Below are positions 24,919 through 36,394 of a stretch of 64,000 nucleotides of DNA, in pieces. Position numbers and translations under genes: made by a program. The DNA is taken from positions 37,659,001 through 37,723,000 of the forward strand of contig NC_016131.3 in NCBI RefSeq assembly GCF_000005505.3, written 5' to 3'. A model generated the notes under the pieces. The model was not told the DNA's origin, did not search any database, and saw only the letters and a list, made by a program, of their open reading frames with translations. Position 1 is the stretch's first letter. Every line of letters starts with the position of its first letter. The DNA comes from Brachypodium distachyon. Its lineage: Eukaryota; Streptophyta; Magnoliopsida; Poales; Poaceae.

Positions 24919-25918
24919 CTAGCAAAAGAACCCGTGCGTTGCTACGGACAACGGAAAATTGTATCAAAACGTCAAATTAAATATTGTTATGTTTCATGAT
25001 CACATATGTATATAGTGATTATGATATGTTTTTTTTGTGAGCTATACTCTGGTATTTTTCTTTTTTTTACATGTCTTGTTTTTATATTTCTCCTTGCACT
25101 GCTCTCCTACTACTCCTACTTCGTATTTTCTTTCTCAATTCTCTTCTCCCAATTTCTCGCTCTCCGTTTGACTATCCTCTCCATCCACCATGAGTGCAAA
25201 CTCTCCTCTCCCCGTGCCGATTCATCCCACCACCGAACATCACGCCGCCATGCATAGCCGCCCGCTTGTGCGCACCGCCTAGATTCCCGCCGTCCGTCCC
25301 CTCCCGCGCGTCGTCTGCTCTCACTTGCCGCCTGGTACGCTTGTGCGCTGCCCACCTGCGCCCTCTCGCAGCCTTGTCCGCCTGTTCGCGTCCGGCCACT
25401 GGTCGCCGCGCGCCACTGCCGTCCGGAGGGCCCCTGATGGCTCGCACCGACGCGGTCACTGCTGCCTTGTGCGAGGCCACCGCCATCCCGGCCTCAGTCT
25501 CATCCCATCGCCGTCTAAGTCCCGCGGGGAGCCATCGGCGCGCAAGAGCCGGTGAACGCGGCGGTCGGACCATGCGACGGAGCTGCGGGTCCGCAGCCGC
25601 CTTCCGCACACGGACGCCGCCGACGCGCACGAGCTGGTGGAGGCAACCAAGAGCGGCGGCAGGCGCTGGCGAGATCCAAAGGGCAGCGGCAAGATCCGGA
25701 TCGGGCAGGGGTGGGGATGAGATTCGTAGGAGAGGAGGAGCAGCGCTCTGTTGGTGTTTTTTTTTGGCGGTACATGTTTTTTCTGCGTTTGAGGACTGCG
25801 GGAGCCGGGACTAAAAGGGAGGTGGGGACAGCGGTGGCAAATTCGTAATTTCGGTGAAATGACGTACCGCGACGTCTGAATCATCATCACCAACTCCAAT
25901 TTAATATATTGATATAGA
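24919..25918 (-). mobile_element. Helitron, non-autonomous, 1000 bp
   Basis: On the minus strand the element starts TCTATATCAATATATTAAA (plus 25918 downward) after an A. It ends with a small hairpin (ccgt/acgg stem, plus 24932-24947), then ttcttttg and CTAG (plus 24919-24922), followed by T. A 5' TC end, a 3' hairpin about ten bases before CTAG, insertion between A and T and no target-site duplication is the Helitron signature. The interior (25190-25850) is very GC-rich and could be captured host sequence. ORFs there on both strands lack domains. No Rep/helicase is encoded. Confidence 0.85.
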
Positions 25919-28331
25919 TAAACGGCCACAAATTTTGGGTACCGTAAAAGAAATGAAAAACCGACAAGAAGGCAAGAGCACGCGAGCTGTAAGAATCAAG
26001 GCTTAAGAGAAGGCCGGCCTAATGATACATGCTTAGCGGCAGGGACAAGAAACAATGATTCAGCATGTTAAATCGACCAGCTGAGGACAACTTTCTAAAA
26101 GATGATCCTAGTCACCCATGTATAGCATCATAATCTACATGCAGGTTACAACTTTCTAACACGAGCAAGTTCAGTGACGCCATCATCTACCATTCAGAGG
26201 AGGACCGAGTTTAGCTTTACAGGCTACAGCACGGTTCATGGAAAGTTCGTGTTCAGTGTTTCCATCCAGATCCCATGCAATGGTACCCAGAAACAACGGC
26301 ACAAGCGTACCTACACGGAAGATCCTTTGGATCATAGGATTCTTACGGGACAACCTTTTGGTTTGGGCAGATCTCGCTGGTAGTCATCATATCAGTATCA
26401 CTAGCGCCTGCAAAACAAAACCAGAACAAATGTGCACTATAACGACAACATATGCTTGGGCACATGCAAAAGCAGTAAAAAAACTAGTACTGTAGTATGT
26501 AGAAAACCCGTGGTGATGCAGTCATGTTTTGCGAATGGCAAAAACATGACCGTTAGTGATCGAGATGAGAGAGATCGTTACTTACATTTGATTTTTTTAT
26601 CATGAGGCTAGGTTTAGCTATGAGAGCATGTATGTCCCATTTGGATGGCAGTTTAAGTTCACTGTATGTAATGTTTGATTTTCTCCCTTGTGTTGCGTGG
26701 CTGATCGTTGTGTGCATATTGTGCTGGCTCCTCCAACTTTACTTGTCCTCTCCACGCCTTCTCTAGGCTCATTCCTCACTCTTTTTGACAGCTTTGGTAG
26801 GCTTAGACAAAAAAGAGGAGGTCCCAATCACCATCCTTATGTACTTTCTCCGTCCTGAAATAAGTGAGATGTATCTGGAGAGAAACTGGCGCTTAATGAA
26901 GCGATGCCGAGATTTGGTTCTCCTTGCCAGCTTCTCCTGACCTTCATTCCTCTACCTGGTCGATGCGGTGGCACAAGTGTACGTGGCACAGAAAAGTGCT
27001 CTTTCAAGATATATTTCTCCGCCTCCTCGAAACTGGAGTTGCAGTTCGTAAATATTTTCTCACTCCATGTAAAATTTCTTTCATTGAATCAATTTCAATT
27101 GAAAATCATGCAAAATTTCTGTTCATAGATCAACTTACATTGGATTGTTGTGAATTGGTGATTCAGATGCTCTTCGATCTAATGCCATTGCTCTAAGTGT
27201 ATCAGGTCTGTCGCGACAACATGATCAATTGTTCTGCGACAACTATTACCGCAGCCCAGAGTGAACAATCGTTTACTGATGAGGGAACAAATGCAATTGG
27301 GTTTCCAAAGAAGATCATGTGATGCGTAACTCGGAATAACCCATCCATGTCTTCATTGATATTAATAGAATTTGACTGTTAGATCAATAAATTGGTCTTT
27401 TTATTGATGTTATGTTTTGTGATACAGAACTATTGTGTGTACGACTTTTTAGTTATCATATGATTACGATGCCTTTTATTCTACATTAATAGATTTCCCA
27501 CTGATTTTTTCAAAGCCCAAGTACAGATTGCCATGGAGTCATTTGTTTGGCTTCGCATAGTAATTACTGCAAATGTCATAGGCATAGCAACGCTGTTGGT
27601 AATATTTGAGAGGTGCATAGTCGAAGTTTGACGTGATGTGGGGAGACTTCTCCCGGTGATTTCTAAAAAACAGAGTTTCGATGTGGTCGCATGTCGGGAA
27701 GATATATATACGTATGTAAACAAAGTTGTGACATTTAATATGGGCGGAGAGAGTAGTTACCGGTACATTCAGGGCACTTAGTTAGGTTTATCTTGTCCTT
27801 TGCTATTAGGCATCTAAATATGTTTTGAACTTTTTTGCTTTGTTACGTGGAAATGCAGAGCTTTGACTTCATTTTGTGAAGAAGAAAAAAAAAGGAGTTT
27901 TTCCGCATTCAAGATACACTCTCCGTTAATTTCTCAGAGACATCCATTCAGCAGTTGTGAAAGTCAATAAGACAGAGGAATTGGCGTACCCGATCAACGA
28001 TCTCGAATTCTCATAAGCTGACTCCACTCCGCCCAAGTCCACAATCAGATGAGAAACCAACCACTCCTCGTCTAAATGTTCCAGCATACACTGGCAATGT
28101 CAGTACCTATTAAACCACCTCACACATTTCCCACCCAGAAAAACTGAAAAAGCAGAGCAACCCCCCTGCACTGCACATTTCACTACAGCACTCCATTCCT
28201 CTGCTTCCCCTCCCCCCTTGGAGTAGTTCTCTTATCTCCCTCCATCAATGCCACCACCGTTCAAATCTCCTCTTTAACTCCCCTGCACACGTACTAGTAC
28301 CTACGTACGCTCAAGTGCTTGTTCCTCTACC
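25919..28331. other. Intergenic region upstream of the receptor kinase gene
   Basis: No gene is recognised. At 26842 (TA then ctttctccgtcctgaaataa) and 27755 (aatatgggcggagagag then TA) there are Stowaway-like ends in inverted orientation, 910 bp apart. They may be one element with an insertion or two separate remnants. A small hairpin (gtcatgttttgc ... gcaaaaacatgac) lies at 26521-26550. The last 130 bp before 28332 are C/T-rich, as in a grass 5' UTR. I see no convincing TATA box. Confidence 0.45.
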
Positions 28332-30532
28332 ATGCCACTCCACTCTCACGTCGGCCAGCTCCTATTCCTGCTGCTGCTAATTCTTTCCACCGCAATTCCG
28401 GACGCTGTCTCCTCATCCTGCGCCGGCCGCGACCGGGACGACGCGGCCATCGTCGCGGCCGCGTTCCGGCACGTGCGCAACTTCCAGCCCTCGACCGTCC
28501 CGGCATGCACGCCGGTAACGGAGCTGCGGCTGCCCTCGCGGAACCTCACGGGCGCCGTGGCGTGGGCGGCGCTCGCCAACCTCTCCGCGCTCGCCACGCT
28601 CGACCTCTCGGGGAACGCGCTGCGGGGCGCCATCCCCGGCGGGTTCTGGCGCGCGCCGTCGCTCCGCACCGTGGACGTGTCAAGGAACCAGCTCGGCGGC
28701 TCGCTGCGGGTGGAGGAGCCGAACCCGCGGCTGCTGTCCCTCAACGTCTCCGGCAACCGCTTCACGGGCGTCTCCGGGGTGGACGGCCTCGCGGTGCTCG
28801 ACGCACTCGACGTGTCCGCCAACAGGATCCGGCAGGTGCCGCAGGGGCTGGCGCGGCTGGCGCGGGTGAGCCGGCTCGACATCTCCGGGAACGCGATGCA
28901 GGGGACGTTCCCTGGCGACCTGCCGCCGCTCGACGGGGTCCGTTTCTTGAACGTGTCGTATAACAGGTTAATGGGCGTGGTGAAAGTCGGAGCCGTGAAG
29001 AAGTTCGGGCCCTCGGCGTTCGTCCACGCCGGGAATGCTTCGTTAGTATTCTCCAAGGAGTCCACCCCACGGCCGAAGCAAGCTCCAGCGCGGACGCCGA
29101 CGCCGACGCATGGAAGAAGTAAAAACAAGAAGGACCCTGCGAGGACGGAAAAGAGTACGGCGACGAGAAGAAAGAAGCATCCGAACATGGTCGTGGTGGC
29201 GGTGGTGTGCGGGGTGGCGTCCGTGGCCGTTCTGCTCTGCTTGGTCCTGTGCGTGGCGTGCGGCGTGCTCAGGCGCAGGAAGAATGGAGGGAAAGACGAG
29301 GAGGAGAAGAAGGTGCAGCAGAGGGGTGGTAACGAAGAAGAGGTGACGGTGGCGGCGGCGGCAACGGCGAAGGGCGCATCTGCCGCGCCGGTGGTTCTGT
29401 TCGAGCGGCCGCTCATGGAGCTGACGCTGTCCGACCTGGCCGCGGCCACGTCCGGCTTCGGGCGCGAGTCCCAGCTCGCGGAGCGCGGCGGCCGCAGCGG
29501 CGCGGCGTACCGCGCCGTCCTACCGGGAGACCTACACGTGGTCGTGCGCGTCGTAGAGGATGGCAGCATGGGCCGGGCCGAGGAGGTCGGCGACAACCCG
29601 GCGGCCGCGTTCCGGGAGCTGGCGCGGCTCCGGCACCCCAACATACTTCCGCTCCTTGGATACTGCATTGCAGGTGAATGCGACAAAGTTGATTTTGGAT
29701 TCTTCTCCGCGTGTTCTAGTTGGAGCAGTTAGGTTAGGTTGCGCGCACATATCATCAGAAATTCTTCTCTGCTGCAGCTTTTGAAATTCGAATTTGGGTC
29801 ACATTTATTGTCACAGGTCGGGAGCAGTTGCTGCTATACGAGTACATGGAGAAAGGCGACCTCCACCGGTGGCTGCACGAGCTGCCGTCAGGGTGGCCGG
29901 ACGACATGGAGGACACGGGCGGCGGCGACATCTGGGAGACGGCGGAGGACAAGCGGTCCATATCCGACTGGCCGACGCGGCACCGCATCGCGCTCGGGGT
30001 GGCCCGGGGCCTGGCGTTCCTGCACCAAGGGTGGGCCGGGTCGGGCCGGGCCGTGGTGCACGGGCACCTGGTGTCCACCAACGTGCTCCTCGGCGACGAC
30101 CTGGAGCCGCGGATATCCGACTTCGGCCGCGGAGGCGAGGAGCAGGGGACGCCGGAGGGGGACGTGTACGGCTTCGGCGTGGTGGTGCTGGAGCTGATGA
30201 CGGGGCAGGCGAGGTGGGACGAGGCGTCCGTGAGCTGGGCGCGCGGGATCATCCGGGACGGCAAGGGGCTGGACATCGTGGACCCGAGGGTGCACGGCGA
30301 GGCGGCGGCAGGGCCGGAGGCGGAGCGGGAGATGGTGGAGTGCCTGCGGGTGGGGTACCTCTGCACGGCGCACTCGCCGGACAAGAGGCCGACGATGCAG
30401 CAGGTAGTGGGGGTGCTCAAGGACATCAGGCCTGACGGTGGTCCGCTGCACTGCCAGCGCCTAGCTGCGTGCGTGCCTCTTCTGATGAGCCACCAACACA
30501 TGCAGGCGTCGTGTGCTGCCTTCCCCGCTTGA
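28332..30532 (+). CDS. LRR receptor-like kinase with degenerate catalytic core (two exons)
   Basis: Exons are 28332-29673 and 29817-30532. The intron runs gtgaat to tcacag, and joining restores ...GYCIAGREQLLLYEYM in frame, for 685 aa. Order: signal peptide (residues 1-28, LLFLLLLILSTA), short LRR domain (about 61-217, e.g. LATLDLSGNALRGAIPGGF, LLSLNVSGNRFTG, RLDISGNAMQGTFPGDL), basic Ser/Thr/Pro linker, membrane segment (about 287-312), then a kinase fold (about 358-655). The fold looks non-catalytic. The glycine loop is reduced to AERGGRSGAAYRA, the usual beta-3 Lys is replaced (VVVRVV, Arg about 406), and HRD is replaced by HGH (about 529-531, VVHGHLVSTNVLL). DFG is kept (549-551). It is probably a plasma-membrane receptor or co-receptor pseudokinase that signals through partners. 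It resembles the Arabidopsis At2g24230-like receptor group, by motif memory. The start is the first ATG, directly before the signal peptide. The coding sequence is GC-rich, unlike the surrounding repeats. Confidence 0.9.
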
Positions 30533-31280
30533 GTACATGAATCATAGGCTTTACAGCTTCGTATTTTTTTCTTTCCTTTGCACAACGTGTATGCAGCAAT
30601 ATTCCTAGCCGGTAGGAACAGTTGAGTTCAGAACCTTTTTCTCGTGTTGCTTGCTTGGGGGCTTAACTGCGTTGGTAGTAGGAACATGAACAGTTTGGTA
30701 TTAACTGCAAGTCGACGTACGTCGGCAACGCACAGATGGGTTAATCCGCGCCCTTTTAATTCAAAAATTTACGCAGCACATCTACTTAGTCTGCGATAAT
30801 TGACAAGAGATCACCGCGTTCATAAGGGGAAGGTTTTCTTAAGAAAAACGAACTCGACCTGGCCACCACTCATAAGAAAATAGAAATACTAAACGAAAGA
30901 GTACTGCGCATCATGACTGATTCATACGGGTTAACAAAAGGTAAGGTCGATCGAGAAGAAGGCAGTCGCACAGACTTGCTTTCTCAAGTATGGCGAAGAA
31001 AGATATTGCTAAACTAGCAAAAGGAGTAAGCAAACAAGGGTTAGTGGAAGGGAATGCGAGGTTGTTATGCATGTCTGCGTGCGAGTCAGAGATCGATCTC
31101 ACTGGGGTTGGTTGTCAGCTGGTCGGTCGAGGGACCATACCCTTTTTGGCCTTTTAGGTTTGGGTGGCCACGCATGCACACACAAGAGTCAAAAAAATGG
31201 ACTCGATCTTGTCGCGTTGCCGCGAAATCGTTGCGGGGAGGGAGGGTGCGGCAGTAGAGGTCAGCGAGGAGTTTTTGTTC
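30533..31280. other. 3' flank of the receptor kinase gene, otherwise unassigned
   Basis: It holds the 3' UTR and intergenic sequence. Short ORFs have no recognisable domain. Confidence 0.5.
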
Positions 31281-31345
31281 GCTTGCTTCCAATTACTTGC
31301 GCACCGGTACGGGCCACAGTAGATCTCTGCCACGACACGTGATTA
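31281..31345. repeat. Left piece of local duplication, copy A
   Basis: Sequence acttgcgcaccggtacgggc and the following cacagtagatctctg match 37661-37738 (acttgcgcactggtaccggc, cacagtagcatctctg). The next part of the same duplicated segment in copy A is found only after a 5-kb block of nested elements, at 36395. Confidence 0.75.
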
Positions 31346-31506
31346 AGTATTACTTCCGTCCAACAATAAAGAGCATATTAGGGTTCGGTTGACCAAACAT
31401 TTGATCACAAATTATTTCATGAACATATGACTAATGTGATCAAAAGCATATTCATGAACAAATATCCTTGAGTAGAAATATAATAGATATGAATCTATGC
31501 ATATAA

Positions 31507-32941
31507 TCTATTATATACTAAAAGTACGTGACGGAAAAAAAAAAGAGAGGTTAGAAAATCCCACAAAAAGCAAAATATCTGACCGTTCATATATAGATCT
31601 ATTGAATCACAACCATCGGATCTTCCTGACGCGTTGTGCCTATGACCGAGATTAATTAGGGCGCGTACGTTAGCCTCTACCTCCTCTCTATCGATTCTCC
31701 CACGCCGCCGCTCGCCTCGCCGATGCCTGTACCCCATCCCCCGCCCGCTCTTCCACTCATGCACCGACCTAGCTAGCTTCGTCCGCAGGCAGCAGAATTA
31801 GCGCTGCACGTTTGCATCATGCAGCAGAATTAGCACGCCCTGCAGGTAGGTACGTACCGGTCTCCGCGGGATTTCTAATTAACCCGTTTGCATCATGCAA
31901 CAGAATTAACACGCCAAGCAACTAGCGATAGTGCGATACTGCAGAGAAGCTATGCATGATGGATCGATGGATCGTGTGGCTGCCTACGTCCGAACGTGCA
32001 TGCTCATTAGCGTCTACACATATCCGTTGCAGCAAATTCTACATGCAGGCATGTTATGTCCTTTGCTCCTGTTTAGATTAACTCTAACACCAGAAACAGC
32101 ATAATAATCTCGCATTGATTAACTGAAGTTCTAGCATGAAGACAGTACTCCGTAACATACAGTAATGCTAGGACAGCAGTCCTAGCATTGGTCTATACAA
32201 TAATTATGTTATTAGTTCCTCAATGCTAGGTAGCACACGGCGGTCGTAGAAAGGTCTATACAATAATTATGTTATTAGTTCATCAACAGTTAGACTTTTG
32301 GATAGAGTTTCATTGATCATGAGAAAGCCTAATATATCATTTATGTGCCATCCACATTGGATTTACACAGACAATTAATTGAGCTTCAGATTTACACAAT
32401 ATTTTTTTATTTTTGGTTCATCAAAGGTTTCATATTTGAAGATAGTTGCATATTCTTCTAGGCGTCGACTGCCCAGGCCTAAGATTACATTTGGAGAAAT
32501 CCAAAGTATATCGTATGTTTAAATATTTCAGAATTTTTAATTTAAATCCTCTTGATTATTACAACGTATTTAATAACTTCACTGTCCATCCTAGGAGTAT
32601 GCGCTCCTAGGAGCCATTTTGGTTCCTACTTATATACATATTTTGTGATTGCATCCTGGATCCGAGTGGATTGGTGACATAGCATGAATTTATTTCAAAA
32701 CAAATGCCTCAATTCGTGGAAAAAAAGATTATGACGGCCTTTATGATCCAAAGAGGTTTGGATCCTTGACTGTGGAACCAACATTTGTCCGAAACTAAGA
32801 TTTTTTCTAATTCTATCTTCAAATTTCTAGGCAATGGAGCATGCAAGATGAAAACACCGGAGAACTATCGAGGATATAAGCTTATTGAATAGATTTCTAC
32901 TTCATTACCGAGGTACGCGCGCGGTCATACTACTTTATGAA
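31507..32941 (+). other. Unassigned stretch beginning with a Helitron-like 5' end
   Basis: At 31507 the plus strand reads TCTATTATATACTAAAAG after an A, which looks like a Helitron 5' terminus. GC-rich text follows at 31640-31800, then AT-rich sequence. I could not find a convincing hairpin plus CTRR 3' end before 32941; the candidate near 32920 is imperfect. The direct repeat taatgctagg and the repeated ggtctatacaataattatgt lie at 32160-32285. No gene is seen. Confidence 0.35.
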
Positions 32942-34727
32942 CTAGATGATGCCCCGCACTTTGCGGCGGGACTCATAGCATGCATTTTAGTTAGACAGTC
33001 GATAAATATGATCAATATAATGATGAAATAAAAGGCTACAATTCTACAAAATGGTACTTGTAATGTAGCACATCTCCAAATCGAAAGGATGGAGTGAAAT
33101 AAGAGTCAAATTGTGGCATCCTTCAGCTTGGTTGATACACTTTATCTGGCAGTTTCTGCAAGAAGCAAATTATGATCCACTTGTTTGTTCCCTGCAACAA
33201 CAAACACACCGATGGAACAAAAGGAGTAAACGATATGGTTGTGTCATTTGAATTAAATTGTCTACTTCACTAACATGCTCATCTTGGTGTTGAACACTGT
33301 TTCGGAATACGATCTGACTTCAAAGAAAAATGGATAAATTAAACTCCCTTACCTTTTGTGTGTCTGATGCAACTGCATGTACCATGAACAAAAACTAAGT
33401 AGATTTTTTCTTAATTCACACCCAACATAAACAGGGAGCAAAAAAGTTTCAGAGCAGCCTCTTACCTTTGTATGCAACTGAAAAATCTCATATCTGATTT
33501 TTGTATTGTGCCACAATTATCTACCGAAAAATGACCACATACAAAAACTGATTAACACCTTTGCCATCTAAAATAACCGCGGAGCGCAAAACATAGGAAA
33601 TCTTGAACTCATCGTACCTACTTGCACAACGAAATAAGGTTCAACTATATGTTCTTCAGAGCCGACAAATCTTCGGAAGAGGCAAATCCTCAAACACATT
33701 CAGTGCAGGAGATGGGGTAACCTGGGCAAATAATCAAACACCTTGCAGGGAGGTGGGATAACCTGGCAGCGACAGAATTGACGGGGGAGATTCACCTTGA
33801 AGTCAACAATCACAATGAATTGCTTAATTGCAGCAATTTAAAGCAAAAGGGCAAGAAGTCAAGAACCTGACCTTGGATCCGAGAAGGTAATCCTCATGCA
33901 CCGGCCAGGACCCAAGCCAAAACATCCCGCCACCGACACACCGCGGAGCACGTCGAGAAGTGCCTCTGGCATGGTCAGCAACGAGAAAAAATCGGTGGAG
34001 TAGACCTCCCCAGAGTTCGCGACGGAGATGCTGCGGCCTCACACTCCGAGAGGTCAAACCGGTGCCCGTGCTGAAGAGGCATCGCAATGAAGGACAACAT
34101 CATCAAGGAATGAAGCGTCGACGCGTACGACGAAGCCGCGGCCTACGAACATTGCATATCATGGGGGCTCCAGCGCGGTCGCTGCCGCGGCAAGGAACGC
34201 CGGGTAGGGCTCGCCGTACGCATGGAAGTCGAGGACACGGAAGCGCTCACCTAATGCCGGGTCGATGTCCGCGTTCATCCGGCGGAGGAGTAGGATGTGC
34301 TGCTTGCCAATGCTGCCGTGGACTCGCACATATTTGAGACTTGAGAGCTGAGGAGGCTTCGGTTAATAAATGGGAGGAGTCAAAGCAGCCATAAATGGCT
34401 GCCTCTATGGGGAATACGAAGAGGAAATGGGGGAGAAGAAGCAGCGTGCTGAGATTTATTTCTTGGACAGAAATTCTGGAGGGATGAGAACATGGCCCAT
34501 GCGCCTGCTGTGGCCAAGCCCATGTTGGAACACGACGCGACGGACGCACGGTTCACTCGCGTATGACGTGGGAACGGAACGGCACGGTTCGCTTGCGGGA
34601 CTGACACGGGAACGGAACGCAGTAGATCGGTGCATGGTTGATTAGTGGTGATGACGTGGCAAATTGCTGAGGTGGATAGGCTGCATGTTGAGAGAATTAG
34701 GCTAGTGGGTTGCCTCCTGCAACTTGC
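32942..34727 (-). mobile_element. Helitron, about 1.8 kb, with captured gene fragment
   Basis: The minus-strand 3' end is clear: hairpin stem cccgc/gcggg (plus 32953-32970), a short spacer and CTAG at plus 32942-32945, then T. The opposite end shares gcatgttgagagaatta and gtgggtt with the 5' ends of the small Helitrons at 36916 and 38014, but the terminal TC is not obvious, so the right border is approximate (34720-34750). The interior holds a broken dehydrogenase exon at 33866-34330. Confidence 0.7.
33866..34330 (-). pseudogene. Captured exon 1 of a D-2-hydroxyacid dehydrogenase (HPR3-like)
   Basis: Read on the minus strand, the fragments are ILLLRRMNADIDPALGERF, RVLDFHAYGEPYPAFLAAA, VVRVDASFLDD, LRCLFSTGTGL, VANSGEVYSTD and SWPVHEDYLLGSK, then gtcagg, which looks like the exon-1 donor site. 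This is the order of the N-terminal half of plant hydroxyphenylpyruvate/hydroxypyruvate reductases of the HPR3 type. Those enzymes reduce 2-oxo acids with NAD(P)H and belong to the D-isomer-specific 2-hydroxyacid dehydrogenase family. A TGA after the LEPP motif and at least two frameshifts (near 34070 and 34010) disable it. No NAD-binding Rossmann motif is present because only exon 1 was copied. The parent gene is not in the window. The family assignment is from memory of motifs. Confidence 0.65.
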
Positions 34728-35478
34728 AAGTTCATAACAGTTACATGTCTTTCAGAATTAAACTCAGGACCGAACAGGAGAGGAGCATGAGGATTTAATA
34801 CGAATTACGTTGTTACATATAACTACTTAAAATTACTGCCAGTATGCTTCGCAAAGACAAATTGGCAGTCGATAAAACCTCATCCCTGAAAGACACACGG
34901 TGCAATTAGAAAATTGCCACCGGTTGCTCAGTCCAGATGGTCGGAGTTTTTTTTATTGCTCTCAAACTTGGTTATCCAAGCTTAGATGCACTATCTATTA
35001 TGTACCTACTATACTTGCTTGTTGCTATTTACTTCTAAACAATAGAGTTTGTTATTGCCTTTTCTCCTGTATTGTAAAAAGGGTGAGTACATACACATCA
35101 ACTGACACCGCTACTAAAACCAAACCATTTATATTATTGTACCAACATGGCCTTGCGATCATTGAATTCCACGGTGGTGCAATACACATGGTTACCTGTT
35201 TTTAAAATGAAGATATCTCATTATAGGAACTCAATTCATGTGTTCCGAGGGGTTAAAAGGGTGAATATATGAAGTAAAAAAAATTGACGAGAGAAAAATA
35301 CTAGAACAAATTATGGATTTTTATTGGTATCTGTTATCGATCAGTTCCATTGGTAAATTTGACAAGACCAGTCTCCCAACAAACAAATAAAATACGTTTA
35401 AGTAAAATCTCGATCAAATGTTATAATTTAAATCTTAATTAACTACTTCATATTTTGTAGCAATGATAATAAATAATA
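34728..35478. other. Unassigned AT-rich intergenic sequence
   Basis: A 101-codon plus ORF at 34900-35205 has no recognisable domain. Nothing else is supported. Confidence 0.4.
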
Positions 35479-35536
35479 CTTCCTCCGATTCATAACTTTG
35501 TACTAAATCCGTGCACTTATTATGGATCGGAGGGAG
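35479..35536. mobile_element. Very short Stowaway MITE (58 bp)
   Basis: It has the ends cttcctccgattcataa and ttatggatcggagggag, with TA at 35477-35478 and 35537-35538. Confidence 0.8.
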
Positions 35537-35709
35537 TATAAAGAACAAACATTGTTAAGGGTCTCCAAAAAGCTTAAAATGGTCCAGCCATGCTTTTTCA
35601 AACAATGTAATGCTACTATTGTTTATGTGATATTGAAAATGATTAAAAACCTAAAATCATAATAAGATACATTGCTCATTTCCATGGTACTCTATGTCAT
35701 ACTATTCTA

Positions 35710-35822
35710 CTCCCTCCGTCCCATATTAAGTGCCGAAATATTACATGTATCTATACACTTTTTAGGTATATACACATCCATATTTGGACAAATTTGAGTT
35801 AATTAATATGGGACTGAGAGAG
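35710..35822. mobile_element. Stowaway MITE
   Basis: It has the ends ctccctccgtcccatattaa and ttaatatgggactgagagag, with TA on both sides (35708-35709 and 35823-35824). Confidence 0.87.
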
Positions 35823-35826
35823 TATA

Positions 35827-36311
35827 TCTCTAATAATTACTCTCACCGTCTTCTGTTATATGGAACTCACTGTTTTAGACATATGTACACAAAGATAGTC
35901 TTGAGAGTGTATCTAACATCATCGGGCTAAAGTCCTTATAGTAGACCACAAATATTTCCATACTTGTACGGCATATTTATAACAACAGCGAATCTAAATG
36001 TTTATCCACTCTACAAAAGTTTGTGACACATTTACCTTGTAGCAAAAGTTCCTTCATTTTACCAATTTTAAATACTTTTGGCACGGTTTTACTCCGTTTA
36101 AGATTTTCAACCATCCTAACAAACTGGTCCCACATGTCATGCCTATGGGGTGCCTCCATGTAGAACAGTAGAAGACCTAAATACGGAATGCGCTTTCGAT
36201 CAGGGTTAAAACTTCGACAAACATAAAATTTCAAAGGTCACCAAAATTTAGTAGAAGATTCACATTGCCTATAAGATGTTGCCCTCGCATTTGCAAGGGC
36301 CGCTGTACTAG
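35827..36311 (+). mobile_element. Helitron, 485 bp, plus strand
   Basis: The 3' end is textbook: hairpin gccct/agggc at 36281-36300, seven bases, CTAG at 36308-36311, then T. The likely 5' end is TCTCTAATAATTACTC at 35827 after an A. That border is inferred, lying a few bases after a Stowaway. An 85-codon minus-strand ORF inside (35977-36234) has no recognisable domain. Confidence 0.72.
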
Positions 36312-36394
36312 TTATATATTAATAGAGTAATTTGTGGTCAAAGCATTGGTCAAAGAAAAGCTAATACGCCCCCTATTGTTGGACGGAGGTAGTA

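Noticed and set aside
25194..25814. 206-codon plus-strand ORF as a host gene
   Set aside because: It lies wholly inside a Helitron, is low-complexity (Ala/Arg/Ser/Pro-rich), and long ORFs run on the opposite strand too, as expected for GC-rich DNA.
28346..29686. 446-codon antisense ORF across the receptor kinase exon 1
   Set aside because: It is a shadow of a GC-rich coding exon. It has no domains, while the plus strand has signal peptide, LRRs, membrane segment and kinase fold.
32900..32941. 3' end of a plus-strand Helitron starting at 31507
   Set aside because: The hairpin accg/cggt is weak and the following bases (catactact) lack a CTRR end, so I did not call the element.
35977..36234. 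85-codon minus-strand ORF
   Set aside because: It lies inside a small Helitron, has no domain, and there is no support beyond the open frame.
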